A stretch of DNA of 63,352 nucleotides, taken from positions 1 through 63,352 of the IMG/VR virus record IMGVR_UViG_3300008111_002165, one strand, 5' to 3'. This DNA comes from a virus. Of the stretch, positions 1-8,627 are shown piece after piece (position 1 is the stretch's first letter; every line of letters begins with the position of its first letter). The position numbers were made by a program, and so were the translations under genes. The notes beneath the pieces are model-generated. The model searched no databases, was not told where the DNA came from, and saw only the letters and a list, made by a program, of their open reading frames with translations.

Positions 1-1
1 A

Positions 2-1795
2 ATGCAACTCTTAAACGAAAACGAGATTTACGAAACGTGGTCTCCAATTATCGAGAGTAAGACCGGTATGACGGATCGTTCAAAGGTAGAGTGGTTATCT
101 AAATATTGCCACTTCCATTCATTAAACGAATCTGCCGGAGCTTATAACTCTCTAGGCGTATTAAACGGTATGGGTAACGTACTTCCTGCTGGTAACTACC
201 AAGGTGGTGCAGCTGGTGCGGGTCCTGCTGGTTTCTACTACAACAACACTTATGACGCTGGTCGTCCATATGTTGGTTCTGGTGATAAATTCCCATCATT
301 ACTTCCATTGGCTATTCAGGTAGCTGCTAAAACCGTTGGTTTTGACATCGTTCCTGTTATTCCTATGGCTGGTCCTACTGGAGTATTATCTTACCTAGAC
401 TACGTATATGCAGGTGGTTCATTAGCTGGTAGTTCAGCTGACTCTACTAGCAACTATGTAGCTAACACTCCTGACATGATTAAAATCCCTACGGCTATTG
501 CTTCTCCAGCAACTGGTCTTGTAGTAGGTGATAATTATGTAATCGGTGTTGGTCTTTCTTCTTCAGTTAACCTTGCAACAGGTGGTAACGCTGCAATCGG
601 TGTATTCATCGGTAACTCACGTATCGACGGTTTCCCTATTTTCAGAATCCTTGCTATTGGTAACGGCGACTCTATCGCTCAGGTAATTCCTGCTGCTGGT
701 ACTGCTGATATCTATGCAACTACATGGACTACTGGTACTGCTTTAACTGCAGTTAACGTTGGTTCTTTAGCTGCTTCTACTGCTGGTAACGCTGTATTAG
801 TTAAAACGTTAGAAGATCATATCCAAGGTTTCTCTGGAGCTGGTCCTGAAAACGATAACGATTGGCAAGGTCCATACGTAGACGGTACTAAAAACTACGA
901 TCCTATGTTAAGAGGAGTAGGTGAGACAACTTATTACAAGTCATTAGGTCTTTCTACTTTCACTAAGTTCGTAGAAGCTGGTACTTTCCAAGTTGCTGCT
1001 TCTGTTACTACTGAGCAAATCCAAGACCTTAACAAGCAGTTCGGTATCGACGTAGTTTCTATGATCGAGAACGCACTTGTTAATGAGGTTTCTCAAGCTA
1101 TTAACAAGCACATCTTATCTAGAGCTTATGCTCTTGGATGGTCTAACCACTCTCAGTTCTTAATCACTGAAAACACAAACCTTAACCTTAACTTAGTTAT
1201 TGGTGGTGCTGCTACTTATAATGTACCTAACTACATCGGTAAACAAGGTACTGCTGTAACAGGTGGTTCTAAACCAGGTGCGGTTGCTGGTCCTGCTTCA
1301 GGTACTTTTGAGAACTTATCAACAGTTCAAAGAAGACTTTACTCTCGTATCTTAGCTGCTGCTAACGTAGTTGCTAACAGAGGTCGTAGAGGTCCTGCTA
1401 ACTTCATCGTTACTAACTCTCAAATTGCGTCTGCTTTACAAGACATCAGTCAGTTCACATTCGCTCCGTTTACTAACACACTTACTCAAAACAACGGTAC
1501 ATTATACCCTGTAGGTTCACTTGCTGGTATGACTGTATATGTTGATCAAAACATGTCATTCGGTGACACTAGAGTATTGGTTGGTAGAAAAGGTGCTGAT
1601 GATGAGCCAGGTATGAAATTCATGCCTTACATGATGGCAGAATCAATCCAAACAATTTCTGAAGGTACAATGTCTCCTAAGATCGCGGTTAAATCTCGTT
1701 ACTCTTTAGTTGAGGCTGGTCACCACCCAGAAACAATGTATTTCGTATTCCACGTTAACACTGGAACTGCTACTGCTATCATCTATATCATCTAA
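2..1795 (+). CDS. Major capsid protein, T4 gp23-like
   Basis: This protein should form the hexamers of the phage head shell. The 597 residues resemble T4 gp23 in several places: a VEAGTFQVAASVTTEQIQDL segment near residue 325, followed by a GIDV...IENALVNEVSQAIN helix; GRRGPANFIVTNSQIASAL near residue 460; AGMTVYVDQN near 510; and a C-terminal PYMMAESIQTISEGTMSPKI stretch. An LNE|S site at residues 41-43 (nt 122-130) fits the (L/I)xE rule for the T4 prohead protease, so the first 43 residues are probably a cleaved propeptide, shorter than the 65 residues of T4. A Gly/Ala/Ser/Thr-rich region at about 60-300 could hold an inserted surface domain. Codon use is more GC-rich and regular than in neighbouring genes, as expected for a very highly expressed protein. 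The ATG lies one base inside the window, so a start further upstream cannot be excluded. A strong terminator follows. Confidence 0.93.
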   Translation: MQLLNENEIYETWSPIIESKTGMTDRSKVEWLSKYCHFHSLNESAGAYNSLGVLNGMGNVLPAGNYQGGAAGAGPAGFYYNNTYDAGRPYVGSGDKFPSLLPLAIQVAAKTVGFDIVPVIPMAGPTGVLSYLDYVYAGGSLAGSSADSTSNYVANTPDMIKIPTAIASPATGLVVGDNYVIGVGLSSSVNLATGGNAAIGVFIGNSRIDGFPIFRILAIGNGDSIAQVIPAAGTADIYATTWTTGTALTAVNVGSLAASTAGNAVLVKTLEDHIQGFSGAGPENDNDWQGPYVDGTKNYDPMLRGVGETTYYKSLGLSTFTKFVEAGTFQVAASVTTEQIQDLNKQFGIDVVSMIENALVNEVSQAINKHILSRAYALGWSNHSQFLITENTNLNLNLVIGGAATYNVPNYIGKQGTAVTGGSKPGAVAGPASGTFENLSTVQRRLYSRILAAANVVANRGRRGPANFIVTNSQIASALQDISQFTFAPFTNTLTQNNGTLYPVGSLAGMTVYVDQNMSFGDTRVLVGRKGADDEPGMKFMPYMMAESIQTISEGTMSPKIAVKSRYSLVEAGHHPETMYFVFHVNTGTATAIIYII

Positions 1796-1820
1796 TAGTA
1801 ACAGTATAAATACATACTTA

Positions 1821-1850
1821 AAAGGGTCTTCTTCGGAAGACCCTTTTTTA
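1821..1850 (+). terminator. Rho-independent terminator after the capsid gene
   Basis: A perfect 11-bp stem (1821-1831 with 1836-1846) is closed by a UUCG tetraloop on a C-G pair, an unusually stable loop. The stem runs into a run of T (1844-1849). It lies 26 bases after the capsid stop codon and would end the abundant capsid message before the next gene. Confidence 0.93.
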
Positions 1851-1891
1851 TTTCCGGGAGGTTTTTGGATATATAGAATAAAAGATAAATT

Positions 1892-2878
1892 ATGTTATTT
1901 GAAAATGCAAGTCAATTCCAAAAAGCAAAACAGGTTCTTTTAGAAAACGATAGGGATATTGATAAAACTGCTCGTATTTTGAAAAAATCTCCGATGTTTA
2001 GTGAAATATCAGAAGGTGAATTAATATGTCAGCTAGCGGAGCTAAACGAAGGATTAGGCGATACTATAATGAATTTTTTAAGTGGAGCTTTCGGTGGTGA
2101 TGTTAGTAAGTTAAAAACTGTACTTACTCAAATGAAAGAACAGGAACTTAAATACAACAGAGAAGAATATCAGATATATGACGAGTTCTATAATTTACTA
2201 CAAGACCAAAAAGCTCTAGATAAGGACAGAGAAAATCCAAACTATCAATCTCTTAGTAGAGATATTCAACAAGGTAGAAATGCTTTAAATTTAAGATTTA
2301 AAGAACTTACTAAAACTCACAATGAAATATTAAGTGCTTTCGAACAGAGAGTAAGGGATCTTACTAAGGATAGTAATAGAAAGAAAAAATATTTTAATGC
2401 ACAAAGAGCAGTAGACGTAGAAGAAACAAGAAGTGACAGATACGAAAAGACTAAGGCTATAACTGCAAGAAGTGTTAATAGAACAAAAGATTTAGAAGAT
2501 TTCTTTAGTGTTAATTTAGATGATCTTAAAAAAGAATCAGAAGAAGCAAAAAGAAAAGCTGAATACGAGGTTGAAAAACTTAAAAGAACAACAACTACTG
2601 GAAGTGACCCAAGAGTTGAAGATGATCCTGAACAAGAATTCAGAAAAAGATTCGATTTAATTAAATCCACTGAGGCTAAATATTTAACAAGAAGAAAAGC
2701 AATTTTTGATTTAGAAACCGAGATCTATAATATAATGATGAAAAATAATTCAACAATAACTAAGGAAAATCCTCATGGAGATCTTGGTGAAGAAAATAGA
2801 TCTAAACTTTATGATCTATATAATGAGATCGAAAAATATCTTGAAGAATTAGGGGAAAAAGAAAAAGTTAAGTCTTAA
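1892..2878 (+). CDS. Lysine-rich coiled-coil protein, probable processed head/core protein
   Basis: I recognise no enzyme family. The 328 residues are charged and mostly helical, with long coiled-coil-like stretches from about 70 to 260. Two sites near the N terminus fit the T4 prohead-protease rule: ISE|G at 39-41 and LNE|G at 51-53. Just after the second site comes GLGDTIMNFLSGAFGGD, an amphipathic motif with a counterpart in the next gene (GFLSSLFGG) and in the minus-strand gene ending at 11771 (FFSSLGGGF). A charged, coiled-coil protein directly behind the capsid gene, with such sites, suggests a scaffold-core or internal head protein. The start has no Shine-Dalgarno, only an A/T-rich leader with TATATA at 1870-1875. 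Function is inferred from context and motif, not from a named homologue. Confidence 0.7.
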   Translation: MLFENASQFQKAKQVLLENDRDIDKTARILKKSPMFSEISEGELICQLAELNEGLGDTIMNFLSGAFGGDVSKLKTVLTQMKEQELKYNREEYQIYDEFYNLLQDQKALDKDRENPNYQSLSRDIQQGRNALNLRFKELTKTHNEILSAFEQRVRDLTKDSNRKKKYFNAQRAVDVEETRSDRYEKTKAITARSVNRTKDLEDFFSVNLDDLKKESEEAKRKAEYEVEKLKRTTTTGSDPRVEDDPEQEFRKRFDLIKSTEAKYLTRRKAIFDLETEIYNIMMKNNSTITKENPHGDLGEENRSKLYDLYNEIEKYLEELGEKEKVKS

Positions 2879-2890
2879 AAAATTATTAAT

Positions 2891-3784
2891 ATGGAATTTA
2901 ATAAAAAATACATACAAAGACTAGAGGATTTCGATAGGATAGATGAAGGATTTTTATCTTCATTATTTGGTGGTGTTAAGGACTTTTTTACCTCAAAAAA
3001 AGGTAAGATAGAAAATATTATCAAAAAAATAAGAGAAGCTAGAAACGAAGAGGTTTCTAATGTTATTTCTATAGAAAAAGAAATAAATGGACTTGATAGA
3101 GATAATAGCCCTGAATATAGATTTACTGTTACCAATTTAAGAAGACAAAGTAGAACTTATTCAGCTCTAAAGGGACAGGAAATAAATGCACTAACCAAAG
3201 AAGCTAGATCAATTATAGACGATGAACCGAAGTTAGAAGCTTTTTTTGCTTCAGAAGTTGCTAAAGTTGAAGTGGAAACCAAAGAAAAATTAATGAAGAA
3301 CATAGGATCTATATCAGATTCTGGATTTTTAAATCAGATAAATTCAGAATTTGATGCTTTAGTTAGAGATGCTAATAGGAAGGCTTCTTTCTACGAGGAA
3401 ATAAAAGAAAGACCCTCTTATATGCCTACAATTGAGATTCCACCTAAAATGAGCGAGGATGTTTTGAATTTTCTAAACATGCAGCCAAAAGAGGCTTCAG
3501 CATTAACTAGATCCCTGGATCAGAATAATCTTAATAAATATTATACTCAAATAAGGGACTTCTTTTTTGAATTAGAGGATACCTATTCAAGAGCAATAGA
3601 TAATATTAAAAGAGACCGTAAGATAGCAGAAAGACAAGGGGAATCAGATACTTTAGCTACCTTAGATAGAAAGGAAATGAATGTAAAATATCATTTAAGA
3701 AAAAATATAGATCGAGTAAGAAGCAGGGTAAATACCATTGAAAGGGAAATGAAAAATAGAAGATATGCAGAATCGAATATTTAA
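2891..3784 (+). CDS. Coiled-coil protein, probable paralogue of the preceding head/core protein
   Basis: The 297 residues are again rich in Lys, Glu and Arg and mostly helical. IDE|G at residues 17-19 fits the prohead-protease rule, and the sequence after it, GFLSSLFGGVKDFF, resembles the post-cleavage motif of the upstream protein. Both proteins then show a similar pattern (ExEINGLDRDN here, KALDKDREN there, each followed by an Arg-rich helix), which suggests an old duplication. It follows the upstream gene after 12 bases and overlaps the next by 20, so the genes are probably co-transcribed. A role in the prohead core or as a packaged internal protein is inferred. No catalytic motif is visible. 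Confidence 0.68.
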   Translation: MEFNKKYIQRLEDFDRIDEGFLSSLFGGVKDFFTSKKGKIENIIKKIREARNEEVSNVISIEKEINGLDRDNSPEYRFTVTNLRRQSRTYSALKGQEINALTKEARSIIDDEPKLEAFFASEVAKVEVETKEKLMKNIGSISDSGFLNQINSEFDALVRDANRKASFYEEIKERPSYMPTIEIPPKMSEDVLNFLNMQPKEASALTRSLDQNNLNKYYTQIRDFFFELEDTYSRAIDNIKRDRKIAERQGESDTLATLDRKEMNVKYHLRKNIDRVRSRVNTIEREMKNRRYAESNI

Positions 3785-4052
3785 AATACACGAATTTGTT
3801 TTAGAGCAAGAAAACACTCAGCAAAAAACAAAAGAGCTCCAGGCTAAAACAGATGCAGAAAAACAAATAATGGATATAGATAAAAGGATATCTGATATAG
3901 ATCTTGCTATTGCTAATTTACAGAAAAGAGAGAAAGACGGAACACTAACTAAAAGTGAGTCTCTTAATCAACAATCAATAGAACTACAAAAGAAAGTTGC
4001 AGAATTTCAAAAAAAATCTGTAGCATATAAAAAGATGGAATCCATCAAATAA
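3765..4052 (+). CDS. Small coiled-coil protein with capsid-targeting-like leader
   Basis: This 95-residue protein is almost entirely a heptad-type coiled coil (residues 20-95, rich in Gln, Lys and Glu). Its N terminus, RIFKIHEFVLE|Q, has the spacing of the T4 internal-protein capsid-targeting sequence (MKTYQEFIAE|A), although Gln after the Glu is not the usual residue. The start lies inside the last 20 bases of the preceding gene, so translation is probably coupled. It may be a minor scaffold or core protein. No enzyme signature is seen. Confidence 0.6.
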   Translation: MQNRIFKIHEFVLEQENTQQKTKELQAKTDAEKQIMDIDKRISDIDLAIANLQKREKDGTLTKSESLNQQSIELQKKVAEFQKKSVAYKKMESIK

Positions 4053-4057
4053 TATGA

Positions 4058-4067
4058 TATATAAATA
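4058..4067 (+). promoter_or_regulatory. Candidate T4-late-type promoter (TATAAATA)
   Basis: TATATAAATA contains an exact match to the T4 late -10 element TATAAATA at 4060-4067, 14 bases before the ATG at 4081. If used, the leader would be only a few bases long. In such AT-rich DNA the match could be chance. TATATA motifs also occur before several other transcription units in the window. Confidence 0.3.
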
Positions 4068-4080
4068 AAAATCTTAAAAA

Positions 4081-4671
4081 ATGTACAATAAAAGATTAGA
4101 ATATAATCCTCTTTTTGAATCCCTTACAGAAACTGCTAGGAAATATTCAAGAATAAATGAGGAGGGAGAAACGCTTATAGATCAAGGATCTACTGGAGGT
4201 ACTGGTGCTTTTTTAAAACCAGGAACATCCGAATATAAAATAAAATATGCCACTGAATATGCTGTTAAGATATTTCAGTTAATATATGATGAGTATAATT
4301 ATTTTATAAATTCTATAACCGACGAAACTGTTAAAGCTAGATATGCAGCAGAGATGTTTGATTTTATTAAATTAAACTCACAAAAAGCTGATATAAATTT
4401 GGACATAATTTCTAAAGATATTATTACTAAATGGCAGATAATGAATGCTTCTACAGAGGTAAAAAAGATAGCAGAAAGCTCAGAGGATTTTAAAAAGGCT
4501 TACGATTCAATAAATAAAGGAGTTGCTAAGATATCTCAGTTACTGTCAGCTTATTCACAAAAATATGGGACAGAAATTAGAAATACTGCTTTAATTACAG
4601 CGGTTAAAGAGTTTATAACTAACGCATTAACTACTTTAGAAAAAGCTAAGCAGGAAACAAAAAAAGTATAA
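4081..4671 (+). CDS. Helical protein with prohead-protease-like sites, unknown function
   Basis: The 196 residues are mainly alpha-helical. Near the N terminus are LTE|T at residues 15-17 and INE|E at 25-27, both LxE/IxE but with a less favoured following residue. Next comes a short Gly/Thr/Ser linker (STGGTGAF), much like the GSTGGTGG linker in the next protein. The gene belongs to the run of processed-type proteins behind the capsid gene and is 12 bases from the next. I do not recognise the family; an internal head or core role is inferred from position only. Confidence 0.62.
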   Translation: MYNKRLEYNPLFESLTETARKYSRINEEGETLIDQGSTGGTGAFLKPGTSEYKIKYATEYAVKIFQLIYDEYNYFINSITDETVKARYAAEMFDFIKLNSQKADINLDIISKDIITKWQIMNASTEVKKIAESSEDFKKAYDSINKGVAKISQLLSAYSQKYGTEIRNTALITAVKEFITNALTTLEKAKQETKKV

Positions 4672-4683
4672 AAAAAATAAAAG

Positions 4684-6627
4684 ATGAAATATTTTAGCAA
4701 TAAATTTTCTTCCCTACTAGAAAACATGAAATCTGTATCTCCTCTAGAAGAGGCTAGGGGTAAAGATAGAACAGCATCCGGGGATAAGGTTGATAGAGTA
4801 AACAAAAAGAAAAAAAAATACGAGGATAAATTTTCAGATGCTAGCGGAAAATTTAAAACGAATGCTTTCATAAACGCTCTTGAGCTATTAAGAGATCAGA
4901 TAATGGCAGAAGTTAGCTCGATGATGAATACTGCTAGAAGTGGATCTGCTGGATATAAATACTACGAAACAAATTTAGATTCTATGAACTCCCTTAAAAA
5001 TAGAGTTCTAGATCTTTTAGTTAGTACGTACGACAAAGCTAAAAATGAGGGGGGTGAATTCGAAATAGGAAAGGATGAGGCTATAATAAGAACACTTAGA
5101 GATCAATACGTGGAAATAGCTACTGAGTACGAGGAACTTTCTAAAAAATGGTCAGACGACAAGAACAAAGATATAGAAGAAAGACCAGTAGATCAATCAA
5201 ACAGAGAGTTAGAAACTAAAATACAAGAAATTAAAGATCTATTTGACGAGGCTAAATTATATTTAACAAAATTAAATGTAAAAGGATCTACAGGAGGTAC
5301 AGGAGGTACAGGAGGTACAGGATCAACGGGTAAAATAGAAGTAGCAGAAACAATTGTACAAAGAAAAGCTGCTTATACAGGAAAAGAAGCAGAGACAATA
5401 AAGGCAGTTAAGTTACTAATTTATAATAAATATAAAAGTACAAAATTAGCAGAACAGCCAGATTGGAAAATTGTATATAAAAATCCTAGCAATCCTGGTC
5501 CTACTTTAAGAGCAAATACTGCAAACGTTATAAGGGGAGTTAAAGCAGGATTGGCTAAAAAATATACAACATTATCCGGAGATACTACAGGTAATATAAC
5601 CAAAGCATTCGTAGAGGTTCTAACAAGTCTGAAAGAGAGTATTTCTATAGACAATAATTATAAGATAGTAACTTTCTCTGATTTTATGAGAAACAGAGTT
5701 AATGAATCTGACGATTTTGATGTTGATGCTGCTATTTCTGCTATGAGTAAAGGAGGATCTGGATCATCTTCTGGTTCTAAATCTTCTGGTTCTAAATCTT
5801 CCGGCTCTAAATCTTCTTCTACCACTCCACCAAAAGCTGCAGTAGATCCCGAATATCCTCAAACTCCTTTTACTAAACAAGAAGAGGGAGATGAATTTAG
5901 AGCGTGGGTGATTAAAAATCACGCTGATTGGGCTAAAACTAACGATCTAAGTGCATCTGGCCCTAGAGACAACTCCTATATCAGAAAGGCATATAAAGAG
6001 TTCTCAGAGGATTTTAAAAAATCTAAAGAAGCTCCCCCTGCAGTCAAGAAAGAAACTGTGATGGATAATAAACAATTATCCGCACTTAATGATAAAATTA
6101 AAGCAACAGGCGGTAAAACAGAAATACGATTTACTACGGACACTAAAGATCCTTATATTATGTTCTACGCCGGAAAAGAGTACGGGTGGATATTTATCAA
6201 TTACAGGGTTGCATATTTCACTAGTTCAGGAAAAAAATTCACAGGAACATATGATACCAAGTCCAATAATGTAACATTTGACAACGGAAAAGCATTCGAT
6301 CTTACTAATTGGGTCACGACATGTAAAATAGGTAATCGATTAGCACCAGAAGAAGCTTCTACAGCTCAAGGTAAAAAAGCTTATGTTTCAAACTCAGGTG
6401 AGGGATATGTTAACGTAAGATCTAGTGCTATGGCTAATACTGGAGCTATTAACAATTTAATCTACAAGCACACAGATAAGAGCACACCTATTGGATTATT
6501 AATATCAAGTGTAGTAGCAAAAAGCTCTCAAATCGGGGATAAGACTTGGTACAAAATCCAATTCCCAACAAAAAGAGGTGTGTACGAATATGGGTACGTA
6601 AGAGCAGACACAGTAGATTTAAAATAA
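4684..6627 (+). CDS. Large internal-head-type protein with collagen-like linker and C-terminal SH3b domain
   Basis: The 647-residue protein is modular. PLEE|ARGK at 20-24 fits the prohead-protease rule, and RVNE|SDD near residue 335 is a second possible site. A helical region (about 40-200) is followed by a collagen-like GSTGGTGGTGGTGSTG linker at about 201-216, a helical domain and a Ser/Gly/Lys repeat tract at 357-378 built from SGSKS units. The last 90 residues look like a bacterial SH3 domain: YVNVRSSA, then GLLISS, WYKIQF and GYVRADTV. SH3b domains usually bind peptidoglycan or cell-wall peptides. A processed virion protein carrying one could be ejected or take part in wall contact, but no lytic catalytic domain is visible. 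Confidence 0.68.
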   Translation: MKYFSNKFSSLLENMKSVSPLEEARGKDRTASGDKVDRVNKKKKKYEDKFSDASGKFKTNAFINALELLRDQIMAEVSSMMNTARSGSAGYKYYETNLDSMNSLKNRVLDLLVSTYDKAKNEGGEFEIGKDEAIIRTLRDQYVEIATEYEELSKKWSDDKNKDIEERPVDQSNRELETKIQEIKDLFDEAKLYLTKLNVKGSTGGTGGTGGTGSTGKIEVAETIVQRKAAYTGKEAETIKAVKLLIYNKYKSTKLAEQPDWKIVYKNPSNPGPTLRANTANVIRGVKAGLAKKYTTLSGDTTGNITKAFVEVLTSLKESISIDNNYKIVTFSDFMRNRVNESDDFDVDAAISAMSKGGSGSSSGSKSSGSKSSGSKSSSTTPPKAAVDPEYPQTPFTKQEEGDEFRAWVIKNHADWAKTNDLSASGPRDNSYIRKAYKEFSEDFKKSKEAPPAVKKETVMDNKQLSALNDKIKATGGKTEIRFTTDTKDPYIMFYAGKEYGWIFINYRVAYFTSSGKKFTGTYDTKSNNVTFDNGKAFDLTNWVTTCKIGNRLAPEEASTAQGKKAYVSNSGEGYVNVRSSAMANTGAINNLIYKHTDKSTPIGLLISSVVAKSSQIGDKTWYKIQFPTKRGVYEYGYVRADTVDLK

Positions 6628-6672
6628 TCGAAATTTTTAATTAATTTAGGGGTATAATTATAAACATAGATT

Positions 6673-7209
6673 ATGCCCCTTATTATTGTAGAAGGATCCA
6701 GAAAATCCGGTAAATCATATCTTATATCAAAACAAACGGATCTTCCAGTTTTTAAATTTGATTTTAATTCAAATTTTTCTACCTGGGACTTTGGTAAGCA
6801 ATCTGAAGAGGTCCATTGGTTTGGGTTAGGCAAAGAGGTAATGCTTCACGAATTAAATTCATCCGGATTTCTAGATAAAATGATAGTCGACAGAGGAATA
6901 CTTACCAATTCTGTTTGGGGCGTTTTTCAAGGAAGAGTAACTAAAAAGCAAGCAGAAAAGGATATTATAAATTTTAACAAAAGAGGACTTTTTAGGAATA
7001 CTAAAATAATAGTTGTTCAAGGACAATGGTCAGAAAAAAGAACTAAAGATATATGGGATCAGGACGATTCTAGAGTAGAAGAAGAAAGATCCCTTTTCAC
7101 TGAGTTTTCTTTGCTTTTAAGAGACTTGGGAGTGGATGTAAAGGTTTTCAATAATAACTTCGATTTGGAGTCGGTAGTGAGGTTTAAACAAGAAATTAGA
7201 AGAATTTAA
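6673..7209 (+). CDS. Small P-loop kinase, deoxynucleoside/thymidylate-kinase-like
   Basis: At 178 residues this is a compact P-loop NTPase. The Walker A motif is EGSRKSGKS at residues 7-15. IVDRGILTNS near residue 72 resembles the DR(S/G) motif of the thymidylate kinase and deoxynucleoside kinase superfamily, where Asp-Arg contacts the acceptor nucleoside. A possible lid, QWSEKRTKD, follows at about 117-125. It would phosphorylate a nucleoside or nucleotide with ATP, a common phage function for dNTP supply, but a polynucleotide or other small-molecule kinase is also possible. It sits 2 bases ahead of the asparagine synthetase gene and is probably co-transcribed with it. Confidence 0.62.
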   Translation: MPLIIVEGSRKSGKSYLISKQTDLPVFKFDFNSNFSTWDFGKQSEEVHWFGLGKEVMLHELNSSGFLDKMIVDRGILTNSVWGVFQGRVTKKQAEKDIINFNKRGLFRNTKIIVVQGQWSEKRTKDIWDQDDSRVEEERSLFTEFSLLLRDLGVDVKVFNNNFDLESVVRFKQEIRRI

Positions 7210-7211
7210 AT

Positions 7212-8627
7212 ATGTGTGGTATATTAGTAGCAAAAAGAGCAAGTGAGGAAAGAATAATGTCTATTGCTCATAGAGGAATTGAACATAATGTAGTTTATAA
7301 GGATGACCTTTGTTTAGTACATCATAGACTTCCTATACAAACAGTAGACGGGGATTCTTGGTCACAGCCTATACAAATAGGTGAAGATAGATGGCTACTG
7401 TTTAACGGAGAGATTTTTAATTACGGAAATTACGAATCAGATACGGCTTATTTACAAAAATTGTTTTCAACATTCCAATTTGGAGGAATAGGTATACTAC
7501 AGGCTTTATATGATTCACACATAGTTTCATGGGATGGATTTTGGGCTATAGTTTTGGTTGACACTAAAAAAAGGGATATTTATGCTTTTACAGATCCCCT
7601 TGGAAAAAAATGTTTATATCGTAACGAAAAAGGGGAGATTTGTTCAGAGATAAAAGGATTATATGAAGAAAATGAAAGACCAAATTTTGATAGATCTTTC
7701 TTCTCCGGTGTTACTAAATTTGGTTATTTAGCTACAGAACAAACTCCTTTTATAGGTATAAAAAAGCTTGAACCTAATAGATTCTATCAATGGAATCTAG
7801 ACTCTCCTCATATTATTAATGTATCTGACCAATACTACGATTTTAACTTCTTCGACGCAGGGCTAAATACATATGATGACAGATGTGAATGGCTTTTTGA
7901 TAAGATGGAAAAATCTGTAGAAGCCAGATTATTATCTAAAAATTATCCAACATCTCTACTTTTATCAGGTGGATTGGATTCTTCAATAATTGCTGGTCTT
8001 TTACTAAAGCTTGGTGGAAATGTTGATTTTTATTCCATATCTAATGGTGAAGATGAAGAATATGTAAAAGCTTGTGAATACTACTGGGACGTAGAATCGA
8101 AAAGATTAAATTATAATATTGATATAGAATCTGATTCAGGTAAAAAAAATCTCATCGAAATATACAAAAAATGGAACGAATCTCCAGTTGATATGGGAAG
8201 TGTAGTTCCTCAGTATCATTTATTCGATGCAATAAAAAAAGGTTCTAATACAAGAATCGTTATATCTGGTGACGGAGCAGATGAATTATTTGGTGGATAT
8301 AGAAGAATAAATGAGTATGATTCACAGCATTCTGATATATTTCACGAATTAACTTATTATCATCTTCCCAGATTAGATAAGTTATCGATGGCACATACAT
8401 TAGAATTAAGAAGTCCTTTTTTAAATCACGATATAATTAGATTTGCTATAAGTCTTCCTTTCGAGGAAAGAAAAAATAAAAAGATATTAAAGGATACTTT
8501 TAAGGGATTAGTTCCAGATTCTGTAATAGAAAGAAGCAAACTAGCTTTAAAAAATAAGATGATCGTCGATGATCAGATTAAATACAGAAAAGAGGTAATA
8601 AGATTATTTCTCGGAATTCCCGTTTGA
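7212..8627 (+). CDS. asnB: Glutamine-hydrolysing asparagine synthetase
   Basis: This enzyme makes asparagine from aspartate, glutamine and ATP in the cytoplasm. The N terminus is MCGI, with Cys2 the glutaminase nucleophile, followed by HRG at 20-22, HHRLPI at about 37 and FNGEIFNY at about 65. The synthetase half has the PP-loop SGGLDSS at 252-258 and SGDGADELFGGYRR from 352, which bind ATP and form beta-aspartyl-AMP. All main motifs are intact. At 471 residues it is shorter than E. coli AsnB (554), mainly through a short C terminus. Its 3' end overlaps the convergent ligase-protease gene by 24 bases. In phages such enzymes may supply asparagine or amidate another carboxylate. The neighbouring ATP-grasp ligase and acidic protein make a protein-carboxylate target worth testing. 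Confidence 0.93.
   Translation: MCGILVAKRASEERIMSIAHRGIEHNVVYKDDLCLVHHRLPIQTVDGDSWSQPIQIGEDRWLLFNGEIFNYGNYESDTAYLQKLFSTFQFGGIGILQALYDSHIVSWDGFWAIVLVDTKKRDIYAFTDPLGKKCLYRNEKGEICSEIKGLYEENERPNFDRSFFSGVTKFGYLATEQTPFIGIKKLEPNRFYQWNLDSPHIINVSDQYYDFNFFDAGLNTYDDRCEWLFDKMEKSVEARLLSKNYPTSLLLSGGLDSSIIAGLLLKLGGNVDFYSISNGEDEEYVKACEYYWDVESKRLNYNIDIESDSGKKNLIEIYKKWNESPVDMGSVVPQYHLFDAIKKGSNTRIVISGDGADELFGGYRRINEYDSQHSDIFHELTYYHLPRLDKLSMAHTLELRSPFLNHDIIRFAISLPFEERKNKKILKDTFKGLVPDSVIERSKLALKNKMIVDDQIKYRKEVIRLFLGIPV

Noticed and set aside
1805-1812. TATAAATA directly after the capsid gene as a late promoter for the next gene
   Set aside because: Transcription from it would run into the strong terminator at 1821-1850 within a few bases; a chance match in AT-rich DNA is more likely.
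4684-6627. SH3b protein as an endolysin
   Set aside because: It lacks any amidase, peptidase or muramidase motif, and its leader and location fit a head-associated protein.
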